This document shows, piece by piece, positions 1-4,446 of a DNA stretch of 6,881 bases. Under the pieces are notes generated by a model. The model was not told the DNA's origin. It saw only the letters and a program-made list of their open reading frames with translations, and searched no databases. Origin of the DNA: Candidatus Shapirobacteria bacterium (GTDB lineage: Bacteria; Patescibacteriota; Microgenomatia; UBA12405); NCBI GenBank assembly GCA_026395315.1, contig JAPLYY010000077.1, forward strand, positions 1 to 6,881, given 5' to 3'. Made by a program: the position numbers and the translations under genes. Position 1 is the first letter of the stretch, and the number at the start of each line of letters is the position of its first letter.

Positions 1-125
1 GCTTCATAAGTATATTCCGAACAATTGGGAATAAATATACAAGCATAACCCCGTGACCAGTACTTTTTATATACCACCAACAGTTTTAATACTACTTTTT
101 TAAAATATCTCTCAATTTTTTCCAT
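1..125 (-). CDS. yidD: YidD-type membrane protein insertion efficiency factor, partial (3' end beyond left edge)
   Basis: The minus strand from an ATG at 125-123 stays open to the window edge and encodes 41 complete residues beginning MEKIERYFKK. The stretch CIFIPNCSEYTYEA (residues 29 on) matches the YidD signature CxFxPxCSxYxxxA. A short hydrophobic patch (residues 11-18) precedes it, as in the family. YidD is a small membrane-associated protein thought to assist YidC-dependent insertion of inner-membrane proteins, and in many bacteria it lies between rnpA and yidC; the order rpmH-rnpA-yidD here fits, and yidC would be expected further left. The start overlaps the 3' end of rnpA by 34 bp (92-125), suggesting translational coupling. 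Only a weak Shine-Dalgarno-like GAAAG precedes the ATG. The identification rests on the Cys motif plus position; the C-terminal half is outside the window. Confidence 0.88.
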   Translation of the reverse strand, partial: MEKIERYFKKVVLKLLVVYKKYWSRGYACIFIPNCSEYTYE

Positions 126-418
126 TCACTTTCAATTTCTATCAACTTTTTATCTAATATTTCTGATCTAACCAAAAATAAAATTTTATAACCGTCAATC
201 CAGTTGTTTTTTACTGCTTCCGCTAACCTTCTTCTGATTTTGTTTCTATCAACCGCCTTTTTTGAAATCTTTTTAGACACAATCCAGCCAAATTTAGATT
301 CTTCACTTTCTAGGTACACCAATCCAAACAGGGGACTACTGATTTTTCTGCCCTTTTCTTTTAACTCCAAAAACTCCCGCTTTTTTCTTAATCTGAATTC
401 TTTTTTCAACACAATCAA
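92..418 (-). CDS. rnpA: Ribonuclease P protein component
   Basis: The product (108 residues from the first possible start) is the basic protein subunit that binds RNase P RNA and helps it remove 5' leaders from pre-tRNA. The family signature is visible as KKAVDRNKIRRRLAEAV (residues 53-69, with the R58-N59 and R62-R64 positions of the RNR motif), preceded by the FRLRKKREF N-terminus typical of the family. Length is normal. It follows rpmH on the same strand and overlaps yidD. An in-frame TAA lies directly upstream of codon 418-416, so the start must be TTG (418), GTG (412) or TTG (409); no ATG is available and no clear Shine-Dalgarno is seen. The start at 409 would give a protein beginning (M)KKEFRLRKKREF, closest to relatives. 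The repeat at 446-497 occupies the gap to rpmH. Confidence 0.95.
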   Translation of the reverse strand: MIVLKKEFRLRKKREFLELKEKGRKISSPLFGLVYLESEESKFGWIVSKKISKKAVDRNKIRRRLAEAVKNNWIDGYKILFLVRSEILDKKLIEIESEWKKLRDILKK

Positions 419-445
419 TTATCACACAATAAAATTTTCATTTCA

Positions 446-497
446 GGCTCCCTTGTCAAGGGGAGCTGTCTCGATTTATCGAGACTGAGGGGTTTGG
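446..497 (+). repeat. Repeat copy A: double hairpin between rpmH and rnpA
   Basis: First hairpin: 447-454 pairs with 459-466 around a GTCA loop (GCTCCC arm, one T-G wobble). Second hairpin: GTCTCGAT (468-475) pairs with ATCGAGAC (478-485) as a perfect 8-bp stem. The copy ends in GAGGGGTTT (487-495). It is the cleanest member of the five-copy family in this window and nearly fills the gap between the two genes. On the transcribed minus strand it could attenuate or process the rpmH-rnpA message, but no T-run follows, so it is not a standard intrinsic terminator. Confidence 0.85.
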
Positions 498-500
498 ATT

Positions 501-653
501 TTACTTTCTATCTGACACTGTTAGCGCTTTTCTACCCTTAACCATTCTTTTTTTAATTATTTTTCGACCGTTATGAGTACTCATCCGGGTCAAAAACCCG
601 TGAACTTTTGCGTGGCTTCTCTTTTTTGGTTGATATGTACCCTTCTGTTTCAT
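501..653 (-). CDS. rpmH: 50S ribosomal protein L34
   Basis: A 50-residue highly basic protein of the large ribosomal subunit. The L34 pattern is complete: TYQP (residues 6-9), VHGF (17-20), RMSTHNGRK (23-31) and KGRKALTV (39-46). The ATG at 653-651 is chosen because L34 proteins begin a few residues before TYQP. The frame stays open upstream to a TTG at 719, but that would add 22 non-L34 residues and run into repeat copy B. GGGAG stands only 2 nt before the ATG, closer than usual; an in-frame ATG three codons upstream (662-660) is possible but less family-like. It is the first gene of the leftward rpmH-rnpA-yidD cluster and is divergent from dnaA, the common bacterial arrangement. The C-terminal tail SDRK after LTV is a small extension. 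Confidence 0.97.
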   Translation of the reverse strand: MKQKGTYQPKKRSHAKVHGFLTRMSTHNGRKIIKKRMVKGRKALTVSDRK

Positions 654-702
654 GACTCCCATTTTATCATAACCACAGCATTTATCGTCTAATCTGATTT
701 TT

Positions 703-743
703 CTCCCCCTCCTTGTCAAGGGAGGGGGACGGGGGGTTGGGTT
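703..743 (+). repeat. Repeat copy B: single long hairpin upstream of rpmH
   Basis: An 11-bp stem pairs 704-714 (TCCCCCTCCTT) with 719-729 around a GTCA loop, with one T-G wobble. The tail is CGGGGGGTTGGG. The variable second hairpin of the other copies is missing here. It lies 50 nt upstream of the rpmH start, so if rpmH is transcribed from further upstream it sits in the 5' leader of that message. Confidence 0.8.
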
Positions 744-860
744 TTGATCTCTTCCAAATTGTGGAAAACTCGTTTATGATGGTGTGAATAACTTAAAACT
801 GTCTCCTGCCTCGGGATTGTTTTTCTGCCTATTTTTAGTTGTTTTTATTAATTTATTTTA
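741..860. other. AT-rich divergent intergenic segment, presumed promoter region of rpmH and dnaA
   Basis: No coding sequence is supported here. Transcription of both rpmH (leftward) and dnaA (rightward) probably starts in or near this segment. No pair of -35/-10 hexamers on either strand is good enough to call; the T-rich stretch 825-860 before dnaA is the most AT-rich part. A DnaA-box-like site at 760-768 is listed separately. Confidence 0.45.
760..768 (-). promoter_or_regulatory. DnaA-box-like site in the rpmH-dnaA intergenic region
   Basis: TGTGGAAAA on the plus strand reads TTTTCCACA on the minus strand, one mismatch from the consensus TTATCCACA. It lies 178 bp before the dnaA start, in the divergent promoter region, where DnaA boxes often mediate dnaA autoregulation. 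It is directly followed by AACTCGTTTATG, whose AACTCGT heptamer recurs three times in the dnaA-dnaN gap. A single site; function is inferred. Confidence 0.5.
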
Positions 861-940
861 AGCTCCCCTGCCTGCCCGCCTCTGGAGGGTCAAGGGGAGT
901 CCTCCGATAAGACTTCAGTCGATATCGGAGGGAAGGGTTT
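861..940 (+). repeat. Repeat copy C: double hairpin forming the dnaA leader
   Basis: First hairpin: CTCCCCT (863-869) pairs with AGGGGAG (893-899); the interior 870-889 is a 20-nt insert also present in copy D but absent from copy A. Second hairpin: CCTCCGATA (901-909) pairs with TATCGGAGG (923-931), with a smaller GAC/GTC stem inside (911-913 with 918-920). The tail GAAGGGTTT (932-940) ends 5 nt before the dnaA ATG. The 31 nt at 866-896 are identical to 3739-3769 in copy D. The purine-rich 3' arm (GGAGG at 927-931, then GAAGGG) is the only Shine-Dalgarno candidate for dnaA. Confidence 0.85.
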
Positions 941-945
941 AATTT

Positions 946-2292
946 ATGGACTTAGACAGATTATGGAAAAACGTCACTGAAGAACTAAAAATAGTTCTGG
1001 CCTCGGCTGTCTTCCAAACTTTCGTTTCCAAAACTCAACTCCTGGTTCTAAAGGACAATCAGGCCATTATTGGTTGTCCCAGCCCCTATGTTGCCGAGCA
1101 AAATCGTAAATATCTGGCTTATTTTAAATCAGCTCTGGACAATCAAACCAAAGCCAACAATAATCTCGAATTCATTCTCCAAGCACCAATTAAACCGGAA
1201 TCCGCCCAGCCCATCGGTCCTCTTTTTTCTCCTACTTACAATTCTTCATCACCTGATTTGTCCTTAGCCCGTTCCGGTCTCCACCCCCGCTACACCTTTG
1301 ATAATCTGGTTGTTGGTAATAGTAACAATTTTGCCTATGCTGCCGCCCAAGGGATTGTTAAAAATCCCGGTGCTTCCTATAATCCTTTTTTTATTTGGGG
1401 CGGAGTCGGAGTCGGTAAAACCCATTTAATGCAGGCTATTGGCCACGAATTAATCAAAAACAATCCCCAAGCCAAAGTCCGTTATTTTCCCGCTGAAACT
1501 TTTGGTAATGAACTTATCTCTTCTTTAAAATCCAAATCTATCAATCAGTTTAAAGACCGTTACCGCCAAAATGATTGTATTTTAGTTGACGATATTCAAT
1601 TTATTGCCGGCAAAGATTATACCCAGGAAGAATTTTTTCATACCTTTAATGCTCTTCATATGGCCGGTAAACAGGTTATTTTAACCTCCGACCGTAAACC
1701 CTCCGATATTAAAGGTCTCGAAGACCGTTTAGTCTCCCGTTTTATGGGCGGACTAACAGTTGATATTCAACCACCAGATTTTGAAATGCGTTCCGCCATT
1801 ATTATTCAAAAAGCCCAACAAAAGGGGATTAGCCTTAATTCCGACGCCGTCTCTTATTTGGCCGAAAACATCGATTCCAACACCCGTGAAATTGAAGGTA
1901 AAATGCAGCAACTTACTATATCTGCTTTGTCTCAAAATCAATCCAATATCGATCTTAATTTTGCCCGCAACTTTTTTCACCAACCCAACCCTTCTTTGGA
2001 ATTTTATACTCCTGTTAACCCCCGTCACTTAATTTCTGTTTGTGCCAAATATTTTGACATCAAAACCGGCGATCTGATTGGTAATGTCCGCAAAAAAGAT
2101 TTGGTTCTTGCCCGCCATTTAACCGCCTACCTTCTCTTAACTGAAATTAATTTGCCTCTCAAAGAAGTCGGCCACCTTTTGGGTGGCCGCGATCACACCA
2201 GCATCATGCATGCTCGGGATAAAATTACTGCCGATTTAACTTCTAATTCCGTTCTTCGTCAGCAGTTAAAAGATATTCACTCTCTTCTTTAA
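946..2292 (+). CDS. dnaA: Chromosomal replication initiator protein DnaA
   Basis: A full-length 448-residue AAA+ ATPase that binds DnaA boxes and opens the origin. Domain I covers about residues 1-80 (LWKNV...FQTFV), followed by a short variable linker (about 81-112). The AAA+ core runs about 113-340: Walker A GGVGVGKTH (152-160), Walker B ILVDDIQFI (212-220), sensor 1 ILTSDR (245-250), arginine finger region RLVSRF (261-266, R265) and sensor 2 NTREIEG (312-318, R314). The C-terminal DNA-binding domain IV (about 355-448) carries the DnaA signature GGRDHTSIMHA (413-423). All key residues are present. An in-frame TAA at 940-942 makes ATG 946 the first available start. The likely ribosome-binding site is within repeat copy C. 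Codons are unusually rich in C over G for a gene at an origin. It is followed by the oriC candidate and dnaN. Confidence 0.98.
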   Translation: MDLDRLWKNVTEELKIVLASAVFQTFVSKTQLLVLKDNQAIIGCPSPYVAEQNRKYLAYFKSALDNQTKANNNLEFILQAPIKPESAQPIGPLFSPTYNSSSPDLSLARSGLHPRYTFDNLVVGNSNNFAYAAAQGIVKNPGASYNPFFIWGGVGVGKTHLMQAIGHELIKNNPQAKVRYFPAETFGNELISSLKSKSINQFKDRYRQNDCILVDDIQFIAGKDYTQEEFFHTFNALHMAGKQVILTSDRKPSDIKGLEDRLVSRFMGGLTVDIQPPDFEMRSAIIIQKAQQKGISLNSDAVSYLAENIDSNTREIEGKMQQLTISALSQNQSNIDLNFARNFFHQPNPSLEFYTPVNPRHLISVCAKYFDIKTGDLIGNVRKKDLVLARHLTAYLLLTEINLPLKEVGHLLGGRDHTSIMHARDKITADLTSNSVLRQQLKDIHSLL

Positions 2293-2293
2293 C

Positions 2294-2314
2294 TTATCCA
2301 CCGAGTTGTCCACA
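2294..2314 (+). promoter_or_regulatory. Closely spaced pair of DnaA boxes
   Basis: TTATCCACC (2294-2302) and TTGTCCACA (2306-2314), each one mismatch from TTATCCACA, same orientation, separated by 3 bp. The first begins 2 nt after the dnaA stop codon. Such close head-to-tail spacing favours cooperative DnaA binding. Confidence 0.75.
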
Positions 2315-2410
2315 TTACTCTTTCTTTTTTCCCCCGAACTTTACCCAAACTTCAACTCGTTATATAAGCTAAACTTAATAATAAATTCACAATATTCCAA
2401 CTAAACCATT

Positions 2411-2419
2411 CAATCCACA
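2411..2419 (+). promoter_or_regulatory. Weak DnaA-box-like site
   Basis: CAATCCACA keeps the ATCCACA core but differs from TTATCCACA at the first two positions. It stands 12 bp before the tandem 14-mer. Confidence 0.4.
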
Positions 2420-2430
2420 TCATAAAAATC

Positions 2431-2458
2431 AATAACTCGTAACTAATAACTCGTAACT
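2431..2458 (+). repeat. Perfect tandem duplication of a 14-mer in the origin region
   Basis: AATAACTCGTAACT occurs twice without gap at 2431-2444 and 2445-2458, followed by a T-run. The AACTCGT heptamer inside it also occurs at 2354-2360 and next to the DnaA-box-like site at 767-773. AT-rich tandem repeats in an oriC are typical of the unwinding element, but the role is inferred. Confidence 0.8.
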
Positions 2459-2474
2459 TTTTACATTTATACAC

Positions 2475-2505
2475 TTGTCCACTACCCCTAATATAACTAC
2501 TACTG
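2475..2505 (+). promoter_or_regulatory. DnaA box followed by GC cluster and possible DnaA-trio
   Basis: TTGTCCACT (2475-2483; two mismatches from consensus) is followed by ACCCC (2484-2488), then CTA at 2488-2490 and CTA-CTA-CTG at 2497-2505. DnaA-trios are triplets read 3'-GAT-5' on the opposite strand, placed after a DnaA box and GC-rich spacer, where DnaA grips single-stranded DNA. The order matches that scheme, but the intervening triplets ATA and TAA fit poorly. Confidence 0.45.
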
Positions 2506-2549
2506 TTTGGTAAACCTATTTATTTTTTATCACCGCACAATCACTTCAC

Positions 2550-2558
2550 TTATCCACC
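2550..2558 (+). promoter_or_regulatory. DnaA box upstream of dnaN
   Basis: TTATCCACC, one mismatch from consensus and identical to the box at 2294. It lies 52 bp before the dnaN start and could influence dnaN transcription as well as origin function. Confidence 0.65.
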
Positions 2559-2610
2559 GTAGCTTTAGCTTACTTGTATATTCTTTATCTATTTTTACCT
2601 AGAATAGATT

Positions 2611-3732
2611 ATGAAACTATCCGTTCTTCAAGAGAATCTAAATCTCGCTCTCACTGTAGTTTCCCGCTTTGTTGCCGCCAAATCCCAACTGCCTCTCCTT
2701 GGTCATATTCTTTTTTCCACCGACTCTGGTCGTCTAAAACTCTCTGCTACCAACCTTGAATTAGGTATCAATTATTGGCTCGGTGCCAAGATTGATCTCG
2801 ATGGTTCCTTTACCGTCCCCAATCACGACATTGCTGAGTTTATTTCTTACTTATCACCCGGTCGTCTTGATTTGTCTTTGGTTGACAATCTCCTTGAAAT
2901 TGTCTCTTCCACCGCCTCTTCCACCTTTTCCACTACTCCATCCACTGATTTTCCTTTATTACCCTTGATTGATTCAAAATCAGCTATAACCCTTGATGCT
3001 AAAATTCTTTCTGAAGTTATTGATCAAATCACTTTTGCTGCTGCCACTGATGATTCCCGTCCGATTCTAACTGCTGTTTTATGCCGCTTTACTAGTGATG
3101 TTCTTTTTTTAGTTGCTACTGATGGTTTTCGTCTTTCTCTTAAACAAATTAAACTTATTACCCCCATTACTCTTCCGGAAAAATCTGAATCTCTCACTCT
3201 TTTAATTCCCGCCCGTAGTCTTCAGGAAGTTGCTAAGCTCGCTAAAACGAGCCAACAATTATCTCTTGGGGTCAGTAGTGATTCCCATCAGTTAATCTTC
3301 GTTTTGGAGGACTTAGAGCTGGTTTCCCGCCTCCTGGAGGGGGATTACCCCGACTACAATCGCATCATTCCTGGAAGTTATGCCACCAAAATTACTCTTA
3401 ATAAAGAAGATTTGTCTCAAGCAGTTAAAATCGCTTCTGTTTTTGCCCGCCAATCCGCCAACGTTATTAAATTAAATATTAAAAATTCTCTCATCGAAAT
3501 TTCCGCCAATGCTCCTCAAATTGGCAAAAATTCCGTCAAACTTGATGCTAAGCTCATTGGGGATCCTTTGGAAATTGCTTTTAACTACAAATTTATTACC
3601 GATTTTCTGGCAGTTTGTCGTGGTTCCGAAATCTCACTTGAATTAAACGATTCTCTTACTCCGGTTCGCTTTCAAGATCTCTCCGACTCCGATTTCACCC
3701 ATATCATCATGCCTGTCCGTATCCAGGATTAG
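2611..3732 (+). CDS. dnaN: DNA polymerase III sliding clamp (beta subunit)
   Basis: A 373-residue ring-forming clamp that tethers the replicative polymerase to DNA; length is normal. The N-terminus MKLSVLQENLNLAL and the C-terminus MPVRIQD (367-373, equivalent to the family's MPMR end) are both typical. Three clamp domains of about 120 residues each can be followed: first with ATNLELGI and DFPLLP, second with TFAAATDDSRPILTAVL and ATDGFRLSL, third with LEGDYPDYNRIIP at its beginning. A Ser/Thr-rich stretch near residues 93-110 (SSTASSTFSTTPSTDFP) replaces the usual loop before the DFP motif. An in-frame TAG at 2605-2607 fixes ATG 2611 as the first start; there is no Shine-Dalgarno sequence, so translation may be leaderless or structure-driven. 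The gene converges with the accessory operon, with repeat copy D between them. Confidence 0.98.
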   Translation: MKLSVLQENLNLALTVVSRFVAAKSQLPLLGHILFSTDSGRLKLSATNLELGINYWLGAKIDLDGSFTVPNHDIAEFISYLSPGRLDLSLVDNLLEIVSSTASSTFSTTPSTDFPLLPLIDSKSAITLDAKILSEVIDQITFAAATDDSRPILTAVLCRFTSDVLFLVATDGFRLSLKQIKLITPITLPEKSESLTLLIPARSLQEVAKLAKTSQQLSLGVSSDSHQLIFVLEDLELVSRLLEGDYPDYNRIIPGSYATKITLNKEDLSQAVKIASVFARQSANVIKLNIKNSLIEISANAPQIGKNSVKLDAKLIGDPLEIAFNYKFITDFLAVCRGSEISLELNDSLTPVRFQDLSDSDFTHIIMPVRIQD

Positions 3733-3734
3733 AA

Positions 3735-3796
3735 GTTGCCCTGCCTGCCCGCCTCTGGAGGGTCAAGGGAAATGTCACGAAGTGACAAAGGGTTTA
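3735..3796 (+). repeat. Repeat copy D: double hairpin between convergent dnaN and lipoprotein gene
   Basis: First hairpin: CCCT (3739-3742) pairs with AGGG (3766-3769) around the same 20-nt insert as in copy C; 31 nt (3739-3769) are identical to 866-896. Second hairpin: TGTCAC (3773-3778) pairs with GTGACA (3782-3787) around a GAA triloop. Tail AAGGGTTT (3788-3795). The copy starts 3 nt after the dnaN stop, and its end includes the stop codon of the opposing gene. It could serve as a transcription barrier in both directions, but it lacks a T-run. Confidence 0.85.
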
Positions 3797-4030
3797 TTCC
3801 ACTTTATCCACATACAAAGTACTTCCTGAAAATTCTCCTGTCACTTTAATATTTTTCTTTAAATAATTATCTAAATATACCTTATTACTGGTTATATTTG
3901 TCATATCCCCATCGCTATTTAGAATGTATTCCTCACCCACTTTTGTTACCAGTACTCCCTCTTTCTCTATCGTCGCGCTTTTAGGTTGTCCACTTATCCC
4001 ACATCCGCCTAAAAATAATCCTAAAAACAA
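3794..4030 (-). CDS. Small lipoprotein with possible OB-like domain; start codon uncertain
   Basis: From the only conventional start codon (TTG 4030-4028) the product is 78 residues with lipobox LGGC (cysteine at residue 10), so it should be lipid-anchored outside the membrane. The rest (about residues 20-78) alternates hydrophobic and polar residues in a beta pattern ending KNIKVTGEFSGSTLYVDKVE, reminiscent of small OB-fold domains; this is a resemblance only. The frame is open upstream of the TTG and encodes KKSFFKTIFSL, an excellent basic n-region for the signal peptide. The natural start therefore probably lay near 4066-4064, where GGG now stands at the edge of repeat copy E. Either an unusual start is used, the TTG makes a signal lacking its positive charges, or the gene is damaged. 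It is the last gene of the leftward operon. No specific family recognised. Confidence 0.75.
   Translation of the reverse strand: MFLGLFLGGCGISGQPKSATIEKEGVLVTKVGEEYILNSDGDMTNITSNKVYLDNYLKKNIKVTGEFSGSTLYVDKVE
3804..3812 (+). promoter_or_regulatory. Perfect DnaA-box consensus inside the lipoprotein gene
   Basis: TTATCCACA matches the consensus exactly, the only perfect match seen in the window. It lies within the last codons (YVDK) of the opposing gene, 72 bp after the dnaN stop. A second site, TTGTCCACT, is at 3986-3994. Coding constraint or chance can explain it. Confidence 0.45.
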
Positions 4031-4061
4031 TAAACTAAAAATCGTTTTAAAAAATGATTTT

Positions 4062-4100
4062 TTCCCTGCCCTGTCAAGGGAAGGGTTAGGGAAGGGTTTT
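4062..4100 (+). repeat. Repeat copy E: degenerate copy at the lipoprotein gene start
   Basis: CCCT (4069-4072) pairs with AGGG (4077-4080) around the GTCA loop shared with copies A and B; alternatively TTCCCT (4062-4067) pairs with AGGGAA (4077-4082). A tandem-like tail (GGGAAGGGTT, then AGGGAAGGGTTTT) ends the copy. It lies between the stop of the upstream gene (4108) and the signal-peptide codons of the lipoprotein gene. Confidence 0.75.
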
Positions 4101-4107
4101 AGATTTT

Positions 4108-4446
4108 TTATTCTATTTTTAATTTGTAGCTCTCAGTCGCCACTTTGTTTTCTTTCATCCATTCAAACACCATTTTTTCCGCTAATTTCTTATCAATTCC
4201 CTTTATTTGTACCGCCAACTCGTTTGGTCCCAAATATCTATCAACCACGAATCCTACCCCTTGGTAGGGGAGGAAATTTAACACCTCAAACCCGGGAACT
4301 AATGTCGGTTTAGGAATTTCTGTTGGTTGGGGAACAATTTCCACCACATATTTTCCCTTAAACCCAAATTTTGTCTTTACCGTCGCCATTCCAATCACCA
4401 CTAAACACAATATTAAAATTACCCAATATTTACCAAAAAATTTCAC
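4108..4446 (-). CDS. Small membrane-anchored protein with extracytoplasmic domain, paralogue-like to upstream neighbour
   Basis: 112 residues starting at GTG (4446-4444), which overlaps the upstream gene's TGA as GTGA, so re-initiation is likely. One membrane segment (about residues 8-23, WVILILCLVVIGMATV) with a short basic N-terminus is followed by a proline-rich linker (PQPTEIPKPTLVP, 39-51) and a C-terminal domain of about 57 residues beginning FEVLNFLPYQG. The expected topology is N-in with the domain outside. That domain aligns by eye with the C-terminus of the 4443-4838 product: LP then F then D at the same spacing, a tryptophan in a predicted helix (W96), and a final basic-hydrophobic strand (YKLKIE). 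No known family is recognised; a structural or substrate-binding role beside the C39-like protein is inference. It ends before repeat copy E. Confidence 0.85.
   Translation of the reverse strand: MKFFGKYWVILILCLVVIGMATVKTKFGFKGKYVVEIVPQPTEIPKPTLVPGFEVLNFLPYQGVGFVVDRYLGPNELAVQIKGIDKKLAEKMVFEWMKENKVATESYKLKIE

Larger units (their letters stand above)
2293..2610. other. Candidate replication origin (oriC) between dnaA and dnaN
   Basis: This 318-bp gap has no supportable gene. It is strongly AT-rich and holds five DnaA-box-like 9-mers, all on the plus strand: 2294, 2306, 2411, 2475 and 2550. It also holds a perfect tandem 14-mer (2431-2458), AT-rich tracts (2360-2400, 2516-2530) and a CTA-triplet run (2488-2505) resembling a DnaA-trio. 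This composition, placed between dnaA and dnaN, is the usual signature of a bacterial origin. The individual boxes deviate from TTATCCACA by one or two bases, so DnaA affinity may be modest. The absence of a strand-composition switch here is a point against and is discussed as a finding. Confidence 0.75.

Noticed and set aside
204..488. Plus-strand open frame opposite rnpA
   Set aside because: It is antisense to a well-supported rnpA, ends inside a repeat and has no recognisable protein features.
446..497. Standard intrinsic terminator after rpmH
   Set aside because: Strong hairpins are present, but no T-run follows on the minus strand, and rnpA continues downstream; termination is not supported.
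654..719. Upstream extension of the L34 reading frame to a TTG at 719
   Set aside because: The added 22 residues are not part of L34, and the TTG falls within repeat copy B; the family-consistent start is ATG 653.
691..719. TTGACA on the minus strand of repeat copy B as a -35 box for rpmH
   Set aside because: The TTGACA comes from the conserved GTCA-loop hairpin present in several copies; at 17-nt spacing the -10 is CAGATT, matching only three of six positions.
446..940. CRISPR array or tandem spacer structure
   Set aside because: The repeats are separated by genes, differ in length and have no regular spacers.
4253..4268. CCTACC/GGTAGG inverted repeat
   Set aside because: It lies in codons for LPYQGVGF of the 4108-4446 gene and lacks the repeat family's tail; chance or coding explains it.
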